Shown here one piece after another: positions 1-9,299 of a DNA stretch of 64,000 nt. Below the pieces are notes generated by a model that searched no databases, had not been told where the DNA came from, and was given only the letters and a program-made list of their open reading frames with translations. Each line of letters opens with the position of its first letter. Within the stretch, counting starts at the first letter, position 1. This DNA is from an uncultured Lachnospiraceae bacterium (GTDB lineage Bacteria > Bacillota > Clostridia > Lachnospirales > Lachnospiraceae), in assembly GCA_910578605.1 (NCBI GenBank), contig CAJTQG010000005.1, forward strand, positions 1 to 64,000, read 5' to 3'. The position numbers and the translations under genes were made by a program.

Positions 1-522
1 TTTTTTATCCCCATTCTTACCTAATTCCTGTGCCAAATCCCACATATAGGAAATATTTGCCACATAATTTCCCCGCCCATGGTAAGCATCTGCCACTTTC
101 TTTTTATCATGAAATTTATTAGGCTTTTCTGGGGTAGATTCTTCACCAAATTTATCCGGCATAGTAGCCGCTATTCTTAACTTTTCTATTGTCTCCTTAT
201 CTAAACCTACAGAGTTTCCCGCTGTCTCTGATGATGAATAATGCCCTTGATTTTTTTCATCATTTCCCCATAGTAAATTAGAACCAAACAAATCTGGTAA
301 GCTCCAATGGATAATATTATCTACTGTTTCTATTGTTTCTGTCTCTTCTAGAATTTCGTCCAATATATCATAAACAAAGTTGTCCCCCTCTAATTCCTCT
401 ATATTAGAACTTATATCAAAACTTTCCATATTTTCCGTGTTCTCTGCGTATATAAAGGCTGTTTGACTAGTTAATGCTAATATTACAGTTGTCAGCGCTG
501 CTGCAATTATTTTCTTTTTCAT
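1..522 (-). CDS. secreted protein of unknown function, 3' end beyond window
   Basis: The frame is open for 174 codons from an ATG at 522 to the left edge, so the C-terminus is missing. An AAGAAAGGA ribosome site lies 8 nt before the ATG. The N-terminus (MKKKIIAAALTTVILALTS, then QTAFIYAE) is a clear Sec signal peptide of about 25 residues, and the mature part is acidic at first and then contains a more polar segment with the motif HGRGNY near residue 154. I do not recognise the family. It is the only gene downstream of the c-di-GMP-I riboswitch and terminator at 656-820, so expression probably follows the motile/sessile switch; surface or exported proteins are common targets of that riboswitch in clostridia. 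Function is unassigned. Confidence 0.8.
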   Translation of the reverse strand, partial: MKKKIIAAALTTVILALTSQTAFIYAENTENMESFDISSNIEELEGDNFVYDILDEILEETETIETVDNIIHWSLPDLFGSNLLWGNDEKNQGHYSSSETAGNSVGLDKETIEKLRIAATMPDKFGEESTPEKPNKFHDKKKVADAYHGRGNYVANISYMWDLAQELGKNGDKK

Positions 523-655
523 ATCGCTGAATCCTTTCTTCTGTATTTTATTCACATATAAATAAAAAGTAACCTTTCTCGAACGAGTTTTTTCATCTTT
601 GAGCAAACTTCATTCACTGATAAAACCATATGTATATTCAGCAGAAAACCAAAAA

Positions 656-683
656 GGCTGCAATGATATTTCTCATTGCAGCC
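656..683 (-). terminator. intrinsic terminator of the riboswitch leader
   Basis: A perfect 11-bp hairpin (GGCTGCAATGA, 6-nt loop, TCATTGCAGCC) is followed on the minus strand by five T residues. It stands between the aptamer and the secreted-protein gene starting at 522. Its first arm begins at the GGCTGC that should close the aptamer, so folding of the two would be mutually exclusive. Confidence 0.85.
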
Positions 684-685
684 GA

Positions 686-820
686 ACCATCAATATAACA
701 AAATAAATATATTTTATTATTTATTTTATTACTTAGACTTCATGCTTTGCGTCCTAATGTTTCCAAAAGTTTGCCCCTTATTATTTTTTATGAATATCCC
801 TAAATACTCCTCCTTTCACC
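686..820 (-). ncRNA. cyclic di-GMP-I (GEMM-I) riboswitch
   Basis: Read on the minus strand, the leader carries the GEMM-I hallmarks in order: GGGGCAAAC (770-778 region), a GGAAAC tetraloop segment, then GGACGCAAAGC (742-752 region) and a CTAA stretch, ending near GATGGTTCGGCTGC. The last segment overlaps the terminator stem at 656-683. The established family binds c-di-GMP and controls motility, adhesion and exported proteins. The P2 stem has two mismatches as I pair it, which lowers certainty. Because the terminator arm overlaps the 3' closing strand of the aptamer, I infer a transcriptional ON switch, but this direction is inference. Confidence 0.75.
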
Positions 821-857
821 TATCTTATTGACAAAACTCGAACTAAAAATTTAATAA

Positions 858-886
858 ATTATATTATATGGGCTATTCTATGTCAA
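858..886 (-). promoter_or_regulatory. sigma-A promoter of the riboswitch leader
   Basis: On the minus strand TTGACA (881-886) and TATAAT (858-863) match consensus fully with a 17-nt spacer. Transcription would start near 851, giving a leader of about 330 nt that includes the riboswitch and terminator before the gene starting at 522. Confidence 0.75.
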
Positions 887-954
887 TATTTACCAATTTT
901 GAGTCTCCTCATTTATAGAATACAAATGTCCCAATATCCTCTATTTTAAAATGC

Positions 955-1053
955 TCAAACAGATGCATCTATTTCAGAGAGTGCCTCAAGCTTTCTGCTT
1001 GCCTGCTTTTCATCAAAAGCATTTAAGTTTCTAGATAGCTGGTCAATGGACCT
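955..1053 (-). pseudogene. possible coding remnant, unidentified
   Basis: A 32-codon minus-strand stretch reads as protein-like sequence (SIDQLSRNLNAFDEKQASRK, continuing LEALSEIDASV) and ends in TGA, but an in-frame stop lies just before it and there is no start or ribosome site. It lies downstream of the ABC-F fragment and may be debris of the same or another lost gene. I cannot name its source. Confidence 0.3.
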
Positions 1054-1141
1054 TTTTCAGAGTAATGTTTTCTTTCAGGGAGCGTGGGATTTTGCATTTC
1101 TTATTTTTTGATGAAATCAGTTGTCAAAAAAATGGGGAAAC

Positions 1142-1219
1142 TCAAATAAATTTAATATTGACATCTTCAAATAAGGCTTTTTTGCCGATTCTAAGGGTGA
1201 TATTATTTGCACTAATCAT
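1142..1219 (-). pseudogene. N-terminal fragment of an ABC-F ATPase gene
   Basis: An ATG at 1219 opens a 25-codon reading frame MISANNITLRIGKKALFEDV followed by NIKFI and a TGA. This is the typical start of clostridial ABC-F proteins (translation factors of the EttA/YkpA type), whose next residues would lead into the Walker A loop. Nothing of the ATPase follows, so this is a broken leftover of a deleted gene. The flanking 1053-1141 and 887-954 hold no gene I can support. Confidence 0.5.
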
Positions 1220-1252
1220 ATTTTAAATCATTTTCTTATATATTTTTTGATA

Positions 1253-3589
1253 TTAAAATATGGCGGGTATAGAGTAAAGTTTTGACTTAACTTTGCCATT
1301 GCTTTGAATCGGTGAGATCCAGACAATGCTTCCGTTATATAAAATCGGCTGGGAATCACCGTTAAACACCATATTGGCATATTTCTTGGAATAAATCTTT
1401 TTTCCAGTATCGCTGTATACGGCATAATGGAGGGTAGATTTTCTCTTGGTTGTGGTGGAATACAAAATCACAAACCGATTGTCTGTTAATTTAACCATAC
1501 GAGTTTCCCCTACCATGACAGAGGTTGACTTTGGGTTATAGGTGGTCAGCCATTTAAATGTTACTTTTTTTGTTTTGCGATTAGAAAGGACAAGGAACCC
1601 ATTGTACTTCATATTATAGCCAAAACCAGAGACCTTACCAATTTTCTTTTTATGGGGCTGTGATGTGCCGCAGACAAGGACATTGCTGCTTCCCACTTCC
1701 ATACCTCCAACTCTGCATCCAGTATAGTTATCGCCGCTATTTCCTTTGAAAGAGAATAGGGAGGAAGATTTTTGCTTTTCATTCTCCCCGTCATAGTTCT
1801 GTACAGTAGTAAGATTAATACTACGTGGATGGGCGTCTCCGTGGTCCAAAAGATAAAGCTCATGATCTTTAAATTTGGCAAACTGGTTAAAAGAATGGCT
1901 GGCATAACTCTTATTTGATTCCACTGCCTTCATCTTCTTCGTATTGATTTTAAAGGAGATATTAGACTGGTGATGTAGATCATCGAAGATCGTTGTAAAC
2001 ATTGTTCTCGAGGTCATCAAGTAAAGGGTGCTTCCCTGCATATCCATGCGGCAGTTTCCAGCTTCAAAGGGTTCATAAATTCCCTCAAAAGTATTGAAAA
2101 CTCCACCTTTGATGTTTGCTGTCTTTAATTTTTTCCAGCTGCTGTTATATTGGATTACCTTAATAACTGTTTTAGTTCTGCTTTCTTTGAGATTTTTATA
2201 GCCTACAGCAACATAAAAATTGCCGTCTGTTCCTTGATAAAATCCGCCCCACACATCATATTTGAGTTTTATAGTTTTTGTTTTTGTTACTTTGTAGGAA
2301 GAATTTAGGGTATAGATTTTTAAATTGCCGTTGTTTTGGACACAAACAGCATGGAGCTTGCCGCCAGACTGGTAATAAAATGTCGTGTCTGGATGTGACC
2401 AGTTGCTGTAATATTGTCCATAGCCGTTTGAAGACTGCTGTCTTATTTTGCTGCATGATACTCTTTTTATTTTATTTTTTTTCGGGATGATTTGGGACAT
2501 TATTGGTGAAAAATCACTTTTGCCCATTGCGTCCAAGGTAACTAGTTTGTAGTAGTAAGGAACGCCCTTGCTGACTTTTTGTTTGTAGGAAGTTATGGCG
2601 CCGCTGTTTGCAGTGTAAACGCACTTGTAAGTGCCGTTCTCCTGGGTGGAGCGGTAGAGTTTATATCCCGTTGCGCCTTTAAAAGCCTTCCAGTTGATTA
2701 CCAGATTGCTGCCGCCAGATTTTTTGACTGAGGTGATCGTGGAACCTGCCATTTTTTTGGCTGTAAAACTTTGCTGGTAAGAATCTCCTGTTAAGGTACG
2801 AAAATCATCCTTTATATAACCAACAACCCTATAAAAATATTCTTTATTATATTCTACAGGTAAGGTAATACTGGTCTTGTCAGGAGCTAATGTTTTAATT
2901 GTCTCATATTCGCCATCGTATTGCTTTGAGCGCTGTACATAGAAGCCGTTGATCCCAGAAAGTTTTTTCCATTTTAAAGTAATATGGTGGAAGTCAGTCT
3001 GAGTGATCTTTGGTAATTCCGTGATATATGGCAGTACATATAGGCGGTATTTGTAGGATTTTGTCCCAATTGAAACAGTTATATCCGCGGGGCCAACGCC
3101 TATCACTGTAAATTTGATGGTTTCAGCAATATAGTAGCCAGCCTTACAAGTTTTTTTGGTGTCTGACGTAATTTTCAGTACATTTGGGTTGGAACTGGAT
3201 ATAGATAGGGTAATTGGGCTGTCGCTCAGATTGCTGCATGTGAAATATACCCATGAGTTATAACTGTCGATGGGCTTGTCAAGACTGCAGATCAAAAGTG
3301 TATCATCATATTCTTCTTTTCCTAAATTAAATTCTACCTTGATGTCCTCCTCTGATTCTGTAGTTGCGGACTTCATTACCTGATCTGGCGAAAGGATTCG
3401 TCCAACCACTTTTTTTGGCGGCTCAGATGATGGCAGGTTTTGAGAATCCTGTTTAGAAGCTGACGGCAAATTGTCAGCTGCTTGTGGAATGGCTGCTTCT
3501 ATTTTGTTGGCCGTCTGTGCTGTGCATACTGGCTGCATAGCGCTTATCAATAAGACGACTGTTAATAATAGGGCTGTTAATTTTTTCAT
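1253..3589 (-). CDS. secreted fibronectin type III / beta-propeller-like protein
   Basis: The 778-residue product starts with a signal peptide (MKKLTALLLTVVLLISAMQP). A first region to about residue 190 holds an Ig-like fold segment, then two fibronectin type III repeats follow at about 195-285 and 290-380 (each with a TLKWKK/VINWKA start and a Y-Y-V/L core), then a roughly 380-residue C-terminal region of short beta-strand repeats (for example GGKLHAVCVQNNGNLKIYTL) resembling a propeller. There is no sorting signal, so it is probably released or held by carbohydrate or wall binding. The start at 3589 is chosen because it has AGGAGG 5 nt upstream and because a consensus promoter lies at 3624-3651, inside the longer open frame. 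Divergent from the arabinanase gene at 3884; substrate unknown. Confidence 0.85.
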   Translation of the reverse strand: MKKLTALLLTVVLLISAMQPVCTAQTANKIEAAIPQAADNLPSASKQDSQNLPSSEPPKKVVGRILSPDQVMKSATTESEEDIKVEFNLGKEEYDDTLLICSLDKPIDSYNSWVYFTCSNLSDSPITLSISSSNPNVLKITSDTKKTCKAGYYIAETIKFTVIGVGPADITVSIGTKSYKYRLYVLPYITELPKITQTDFHHITLKWKKLSGINGFYVQRSKQYDGEYETIKTLAPDKTSITLPVEYNKEYFYRVVGYIKDDFRTLTGDSYQQSFTAKKMAGSTITSVKKSGGSNLVINWKAFKGATGYKLYRSTQENGTYKCVYTANSGAITSYKQKVSKGVPYYYKLVTLDAMGKSDFSPIMSQIIPKKNKIKRVSCSKIRQQSSNGYGQYYSNWSHPDTTFYYQSGGKLHAVCVQNNGNLKIYTLNSSYKVTKTKTIKLKYDVWGGFYQGTDGNFYVAVGYKNLKESRTKTVIKVIQYNSSWKKLKTANIKGGVFNTFEGIYEPFEAGNCRMDMQGSTLYLMTSRTMFTTIFDDLHHQSNISFKINTKKMKAVESNKSYASHSFNQFAKFKDHELYLLDHGDAHPRSINLTTVQNYDGENEKQKSSSLFSFKGNSGDNYTGCRVGGMEVGSSNVLVCGTSQPHKKKIGKVSGFGYNMKYNGFLVLSNRKTKKVTFKWLTTYNPKSTSVMVGETRMVKLTDNRFVILYSTTTKRKSTLHYAVYSDTGKKIYSKKYANMVFNGDSQPILYNGSIVWISPIQSNGKVKSKLYSIPAIF

Positions 3590-3623
3590 GTATTCCTCCT
3601 TAGGCTTGATATTACTTTCCATA

Positions 3624-3651
3624 ATTATAACAGATTGGATGTTCTTGTCAA
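3624..3651 (-). promoter_or_regulatory. sigma-A promoter of the FnIII protein gene
   Basis: Minus-strand TTGACA (3646-3651), 16-nt spacer, TATAAT (3624-3629). The predicted start of transcription near 3617 leaves a leader of about 28 nt and fixes the translation start at 3589. Confidence 0.7.
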
Positions 3652-3809
3652 ACGGATAAATACTTTTGAGTGTCCAGTGTAAAATGAGCTGCATACCTGT
3701 CCGGCTCTGATGTATTTCAATTTATAGAAATCAACATTTACTATGAACTAAATTAGAATTTATTACAAATTGTTTCCAAAATAGGTTTTACCAATTAGAT
3801 ATTGTAATG

Positions 3810-3838
3810 TTGTGAGAAATTTTATAAAATAATAATAT
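3810..3838 (+). promoter_or_regulatory. candidate promoter of the large arabinanase gene
   Basis: TTGTGA (3810-3815), 17-nt spacer and TATAAT-like TAATAT (3833-3838) lie about 45 nt before the AAAGGAGG ribosome site at 3871-3878. The surroundings are very AT-rich, so the match may be partly by chance. Confidence 0.4.
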
Positions 3839-3883
3839 TCAATAAAATATATTGAACAAAATTCATAAAAAAAGGAGGCATTT

Positions 3884-6800
3884 ATGAGGAGATTATTGTT
3901 GAAAAAAGCAATCTCTGTCACACTGAGTGCTGCTTTGCTGGTGACATCATTTCAGACTGGCGGCATAGTTGTTAAGGCAGATAAGACACAATCAGGGGGA
4001 AACAGAACGGTTGAATCAGATGTGATTCAAATTACAGATGAAAGTAAATTGGGTACATACAGTATGAACGAAGCCTATAGGCGGGTGGGGGTTCATGACC
4101 CATCGGTCATACAAGATCCAAAGAATGGCCGATATTATATTTTTGGCTCTCATTGTGCGTGGGCTTGGTCAGATGACTTAGAGAACTGGACAGCTTTTAA
4201 CAACAATGTTACAGAGGCTTCCGCAGTTACTATTTTTAAGGATGAGATTGTCTGGTGTAAACAAGCAAACTCGGCATACAATATAGCAGGAAATTTGTGG
4301 GCGCCGGATGTGATTTGGAATGAATCCATGAAGAAATGGTGTATGTACATGAGTATTAACGGACCAAAGTGGAATTCTACCATCTCTCTGTTGACAGCAG
4401 ACACTTTGGACGGGAATTGGACTTATGTAGGTCCGGTTATACAATCAGGTATGTCTAATGGATTTGGACCTACCTTTGACTATGAGAAGGTAATGGGGAA
4501 TACAGATGTGAGTCGTTTTACCTCCAGCTTAAGCGGCGGTGGAAATCCTACCATTGAGGCTCATGCCATAGACCCCTGTGTGATTTATGATGATGCGGGA
4601 GATTTGTGGATGACATATGGCTCATGGTCAGGAGGCATCTCCATGATTAAGCTGGATAAGAAAACAGGCCTTCGGGATTACAACACAACCTATCCTAATA
4701 CAAATAATAAGGTGGATGCCAATAAACTTATATCAGACCCATACACCGGATATAAAATTGCCGGTGGAACAGCTGTTAGCGGGGAAGGCTCCTATCTGCA
4801 AAAAATTGGAGATTATTATTTCCTCTTTATGTCTTATGGAGGTTATGCTCCGGATGGTGGGTATAATATGCGTATCTTTCGCTCCAAGGATGTGAAAGGG
4901 CCATATGTGGATGTTTTAGGGAAGGATGCCAGAACTGTAGTGAATGGAAAAGCAGGAGATACGGTAGGCTCCACTGGTATGCGATTGATGAGTTATTATA
5001 AGTGGAGTTTTGCTCCGTATGGCTATACGGCACAGGGCCATAACTCTGCTATTATAGATAAGGACAGCAATAAAGCATTTGTGATTTATCATAACAAATA
5101 TAATGATGGCACTGCTGCTCATGAGGTAAGGGTACACCAGCTGCTTATGAATGAAGACGGATGGACGTTAGCTGCGCCATTTGAGTATGCAGGGGAAACG
5201 GTATCTTCTACAGGATATTCACAGGAGTTGTTTACCGGCAGTTATAGTATAATGTTTCAGAAACCAGGCATAAACCATGGCAAGCTGGAATGTGCACAGG
5301 AAGAGAATATTAAGCTGGAAGCAGGGACAGAAGTGAAGGACAGCGCCGGAAATGTAACAGGATATACAGGAAAAATATCCGGAGGCTATGAAGGAACATG
5401 GACATCCGTGAAGGATAAACCATACATTTCCCTGACGATAGGCAATAACACATATAAGGGAGTGTTATGTGAAGGCACCATAGATGAGTCGGATGTGGAG
5501 GCTATGACTTTTACAGCAGTGGGAAGCGCCAATCAGGAATGTCTGTGGGGCTATAAAGTGAAAGATTCATCCGTGGCAATTAAGATGACAATAGATAGAC
5601 AGATTAACCTTCCTGACACAGTGGTGACCGATATTTCCCTTCCTACAGTAGGTGTAGGCGGCAGCACTATTTCATGGAGAAGCAATAGTATAGCTATCTC
5701 GGATGAGGGAAAGGTTTTCTACTTAAAGGATGATACTACAGTTAGCATGACAGCAACCATTACCAACAACGGTACAGAATTTGAAAAGACATATACGTTT
5801 GTTGTGCCGGGAAGCGATACTCTTTCTAGCAAAAGTGAAGTAGTGTTAAAAACTTTTTATAAAGATGAAGAATTAGATATGTCAAAGCTGGTACAGGGGA
5901 ATACCCCAAGCTTTGTCAATCCATTTAGCTACACTCATGAGAATATATCCAATGGCGCTTCCATAAGCTTTGATGTGACTAGAACAGCAGCTTCGGATAG
6001 ATTGAGTAATATTATCTCACTGAATAATAAGCTTGGAAAATTCTATTTCACAGGGGGAAGTTATCTGGGATATAATAATTTTAACGGCTACTTTTTTGAT
6101 GCGAATCTGAATTCAAATTATGTGGCAGGTACAGATTACTTAAAAACCAACACAAAGGTAAATATTAAATTGGAAGTAACTGCTAAAGGAGTCACAGTAT
6201 ATCAAGATGGTAAAGAGGTATATTCTACAGCAACATTAAAATCAGGCACTACACCGGGAGGATACAGCACGGATAAGGATCATTTGAATCCGGAGACTAC
6301 AGTGATGTCTTGGCTGAAAATGGCGCCGGAGGTGAATTTTGGTTCGGGCAATTTCTGGAATGACCTCATATTTAAGGGAAAGCTTAGCAATGTAAAGTTT
6401 GCGTACACGCAGCCAAAGATTGATGTTGCCGGCGGTGGCTCTGGCTTGGCTGGCAGTTACACTCAAGATTATGAGGATGTTACAGATGTGTCTAGTGTAT
6501 GGACATCTCCAAATGCTCAAGATGCGCTGACCATTAAAAACAATGAAGCTCATGGAAATTATGTTGCGTTTACCCTTCCTTCTGGCACTAACAGCAGGGG
6601 AATGCACAGTGACTTTGGCAGTGATGTGACTTGGGAAAATAATTATATTTTAGAATTTGACTTAGGTTTTAAAAGTGGAAACAACCAAGGAAGCCAATTT
6701 GCTGTAACTACTACAAATGGGGCATACACAGATAAAAATGAGAATAATGGTCTTGCAAGCGGTTATGTATTAAAATTATCTGCTGATGCTAATGCCACAA

Positions 6801-8914
6801 AGTGGTATATCAATGATTCGGCAACAGAATATGTAGAGCTACCAGTGGCAGATGCGGATTTAGCAGGCTGGGTACACGTAAAAATAACAGGCAACACCAG
6901 TGAAGGTAAGGCTACATTGGAAATTTTAAATGGGGAGACTTCCCTTTATAACAAGGAAATTACAATGAATAATGCTGCTAATATTAAGGGCTTTTATGTA
7001 TTGGCAGGGCGTTATATGTCTATTTTCAAAATAGATAATATTGCTGTAAAAAGAGTGGGTGTGACAGAAGCAGATTTTTCTGCATACAAGAAAGCGCTTA
7101 CAAGAGCAGAGAAATTTGTTGCTTTGCAGACATCCTCCAATGCCTATACAAAAGAGAGTATAGAAGCTCTAGAAAATGCTATTGCTAAGGCGAAAGAAAT
7201 CGTAACCCCCGATTTGGAGGAAAGCCAGCAGGATATTGTAGATGCGCAGACGGCAGCTTTGAACGAGGCAGTTTCAAATCTGGAATTTGCAGTTTATAAA
7301 GTATCACTTGGCACATACAAGGGAGGTACAGTTACAGGTCTGGCGGCAGACGGAAGTTATCAGGGAGGTTCCTTCGTGGAATTGACAGCAGTTTCAACGG
7401 AGGGCTATGAGTTTTTACGGTGGGAAGATGAGAGTGGAAATGTAGTTGGACAGTTTGCAAAGTATAGTGCTATGATAACAGGAAATATAACACTTATTCC
7501 TATATTTAAGGATATGAACCAAAAGGAGCCTGTAGCGCCGCAAACGCCAACAGTCCAGCCGGTAGTCTATACACCAACTTTAAAATTAAGTGATATTGAA
7601 CTTCCAAATGGATGGACATGGGAGAATCCAGATACAGTATTGTCCAACATAGGCACCAATGCGTATCCGGCAGTTTACAAGACAACAGATCCAGAACTGT
7701 ATATAGATACAACAGCCAAGATAGAAGTGACAGTGGAGAAGGCAGAACCTGAATACACTCCTGTTACCGGTTTATCTGGAATACTAGGACAAAAGTTAAG
7801 CACGGTAGTGTTGCCGTCGGCGGAGAATGGAACTTGGGCTTGGCTGGCGCCTGAAACGGTGATGACAATTTCTGCTAACTCCTTTGATGCAGTGTTCACT
7901 CCGTCAGACAGTGAGCATTATCATGTTGTGAACTGTAAAATTGTAGTGACACTGAAAGACGAGAGCGGTAATGATGTAATTATAACACCAGAAGCTCCGA
8001 CTTTAGAGGCAGTAACCTATGAGTTTGGTTTAGTGCTTGGCAATGTGGCATTGCCGACGGATTGGAAATGGAAGGAATCTAACATAGAATTGGCAGCAGG
8101 ACAGCAAGAATATGATGCAGTTTATGTGCCAAATGGAGATATTGTTAAAATCTTAGTGACTGTGTTGAAAAATCCCAAACCCAATTATGCTATTGTAAAA
8201 AATTTAAAAGGTGTGGAAGGAGATAAATTAAGTACTGTGTTGTTGCCAAAACAGTGGAAATGGAAAAATCCTTCTGCCATATTAAGCTTGAAGGAAAACA
8301 AATATATGGCTATCTTTACCCATTCCTCCGGCAATTATGAGGATATAGAAGTAATGCTGGAGATTACAGTGACAGCGAAGAAGGTGGATGATAATACAGG
8401 AGGCGGCAATACCAATACAGGCGATGATAAAAACAACAACAATACTGGTAATGTAAACAAACCAAGTACGTCAAAACCACAAAAAGGAATGGTTTATACA
8501 GTTGGCGGAATGAAGTATAAGGTGCTTAGCACAACATCCAAAACAGTTTCTGTTGTTGGACTTACAAAAACTACAAAGAAAAAGAAGACAATTACCATTA
8601 AAAAGACAGTAAAAATAATGGGTGTTACCTTTAAAATTACAGAGATTGGCAATAATGCCTTTGCTTCCTGTAAGAAATTGAATAAGGTTACTATCGGCAC
8701 CAATGTTACAAAGATTGGCAAAAAAGCATTTTACAAGTGCTCTAAGTTAAAAACCATTATAATAAAATCAAAAAAATTAAAATCGGTAGGCAAAAATGCA
8801 TTAAAAGGAATCCATAAAAAAGCTGTTATCAAGGTGCCAAAATCTAAGCTGAAGAAATATAAAAAGCTGTTGAAGAAAAAAGGCCAATCGTCAAAAGTTA
8901 AAATAAAAAAATAG
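3884..8914 (+). CDS. secreted multidomain GH43 endo-alpha-1,5-arabinanase
   Basis: 1676 residues. A signal peptide (1-32) precedes a GH43 catalytic domain (about 62-445) with the expected base Asp72 in VHDPSV, Asp230 in HAIDPCV and acid Glu301 in SGEGSY. A GH43-associated C-terminal beta domain follows (about 455-560), then an atrophied Ig-like domain, two concanavalin-A/LamG-like modules (about 640-800 and 850-1040), a FIVAR-type helical module (1062-1135), a KGGTV-type bacterial repeat (1139-1209), four repeats with an LPxxWxW core (near 1234, 1304, 1384, 1449) and a Lys-rich BspA-type LRR_5 tail (1536-1676). It should cleave the arabinan backbone of pectin outside the cell. No LPxTG-like anchor is visible; the basic tail and LRRs may hold it to the wall. 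It pairs functionally with the small arabinanase at 35418. Confidence 0.92.
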   Translation: MRRLLLKKAISVTLSAALLVTSFQTGGIVVKADKTQSGGNRTVESDVIQITDESKLGTYSMNEAYRRVGVHDPSVIQDPKNGRYYIFGSHCAWAWSDDLENWTAFNNNVTEASAVTIFKDEIVWCKQANSAYNIAGNLWAPDVIWNESMKKWCMYMSINGPKWNSTISLLTADTLDGNWTYVGPVIQSGMSNGFGPTFDYEKVMGNTDVSRFTSSLSGGGNPTIEAHAIDPCVIYDDAGDLWMTYGSWSGGISMIKLDKKTGLRDYNTTYPNTNNKVDANKLISDPYTGYKIAGGTAVSGEGSYLQKIGDYYFLFMSYGGYAPDGGYNMRIFRSKDVKGPYVDVLGKDARTVVNGKAGDTVGSTGMRLMSYYKWSFAPYGYTAQGHNSAIIDKDSNKAFVIYHNKYNDGTAAHEVRVHQLLMNEDGWTLAAPFEYAGETVSSTGYSQELFTGSYSIMFQKPGINHGKLECAQEENIKLEAGTEVKDSAGNVTGYTGKISGGYEGTWTSVKDKPYISLTIGNNTYKGVLCEGTIDESDVEAMTFTAVGSANQECLWGYKVKDSSVAIKMTIDRQINLPDTVVTDISLPTVGVGGSTISWRSNSIAISDEGKVFYLKDDTTVSMTATITNNGTEFEKTYTFVVPGSDTLSSKSEVVLKTFYKDEELDMSKLVQGNTPSFVNPFSYTHENISNGASISFDVTRTAASDRLSNIISLNNKLGKFYFTGGSYLGYNNFNGYFFDANLNSNYVAGTDYLKTNTKVNIKLEVTAKGVTVYQDGKEVYSTATLKSGTTPGGYSTDKDHLNPETTVMSWLKMAPEVNFGSGNFWNDLIFKGKLSNVKFAYTQPKIDVAGGGSGLAGSYTQDYEDVTDVSSVWTSPNAQDALTIKNNEAHGNYVAFTLPSGTNSRGMHSDFGSDVTWENNYILEFDLGFKSGNNQGSQFAVTTTNGAYTDKNENNGLASGYVLKLSADANATKWYINDSATEYVELPVADADLAGWVHVKITGNTSEGKATLEILNGETSLYNKEITMNNAANIKGFYVLAGRYMSIFKIDNIAVKRVGVTEADFSAYKKALTRAEKFVALQTSSNAYTKESIEALENAIAKAKEIVTPDLEESQQDIVDAQTAALNEAVSNLEFAVYKVSLGTYKGGTVTGLAADGSYQGGSFVELTAVSTEGYEFLRWEDESGNVVGQFAKYSAMITGNITLIPIFKDMNQKEPVAPQTPTVQPVVYTPTLKLSDIELPNGWTWENPDTVLSNIGTNAYPAVYKTTDPELYIDTTAKIEVTVEKAEPEYTPVTGLSGILGQKLSTVVLPSAENGTWAWLAPETVMTISANSFDAVFTPSDSEHYHVVNCKIVVTLKDESGNDVIITPEAPTLEAVTYEFGLVLGNVALPTDWKWKESNIELAAGQQEYDAVYVPNGDIVKILVTVLKNPKPNYAIVKNLKGVEGDKLSTVLLPKQWKWKNPSAILSLKENKYMAIFTHSSGNYEDIEVMLEITVTAKKVDDNTGGGNTNTGDDKNNNNTGNVNKPSTSKPQKGMVYTVGGMKYKVLSTTSKTVSVVGLTKTTKKKKTITIKKTVKIMGVTFKITEIGNNAFASCKKLNKVTIGTNVTKIGKKAFYKCSKLKTIIIKSKKLKSVGKNALKGIHKKAVIKVPKSKLKKYKKLLKKKGQSSKVKIKK

Positions 8915-8980
8915 TAATAATTATATAAAGTGTACACATGTATATTTAGATTATAAGAAATGATGTGGCAAGATGTAAAC

Positions 8981-9012
8981 AAAAAGGGCATATTTGACAG
9001 TATGTCCTTTTT
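8981..9012 (+). terminator. intrinsic terminator after the arabinanase
   Basis: AAAAAGGGCATA, an 8-nt loop, then TATGTCCTTTTT with a single G-T wobble, the T-run being part of the second arm. It ends the transcript of the gene stopping at 8914. Confidence 0.75.
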
Positions 9013-9091
9013 GTTTTACTATATTGGTTAGTAAAATTATAAAAGGTATTATCTGTAATTCATTTAGTAGTTGTTGTTTGATGGCATGATA

Positions 9092-9267
9092 TTAGGTAAT
9101 TGCGAAACTCTTCATTTGAAGTTTTGAATTGTGTAAATTTACTAATTCCATCAGATACCCCTTATTGTGCCTAAGAACTTCTAAGACACAAATCGTATCG
9201 TATCTGATTGGAAATGTAAATTTTGCACAATTATGAATTTTTTTGAAGGAGTTTCGCAATTACCTAA
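9092..9267. mobile_element. MITE-like inverted-repeat element, copy A
   Basis: The element is bounded by perfect 19-bp inverted repeats (TTAGGTAATTGCGAAACTC at 9092-9110 and its complement at 9249-9267). Inside, the two halves remain imperfectly palindromic (AATTGTG, AAATTTAC and TCAGATAC recur in reverse), so the whole 176 bp can fold back on itself. It codes for nothing. A related copy in the same orientation lies at 52532-52668. I could not define a clean target-site duplication. It ends 33 nt before the start codon of the gene at 9300. Confidence 0.75.
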
Positions 9268-9299
9268 AACATGTTATACGTGGAAAGGAGTACAATAAA

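Noticed and set aside
9243..9299. N-terminal extension of the KptA-like protein from a TTG at 9243
   Set aside because: This segment is the right inverted repeat of the MITE; the ATG at 9300 has the ribosome site.
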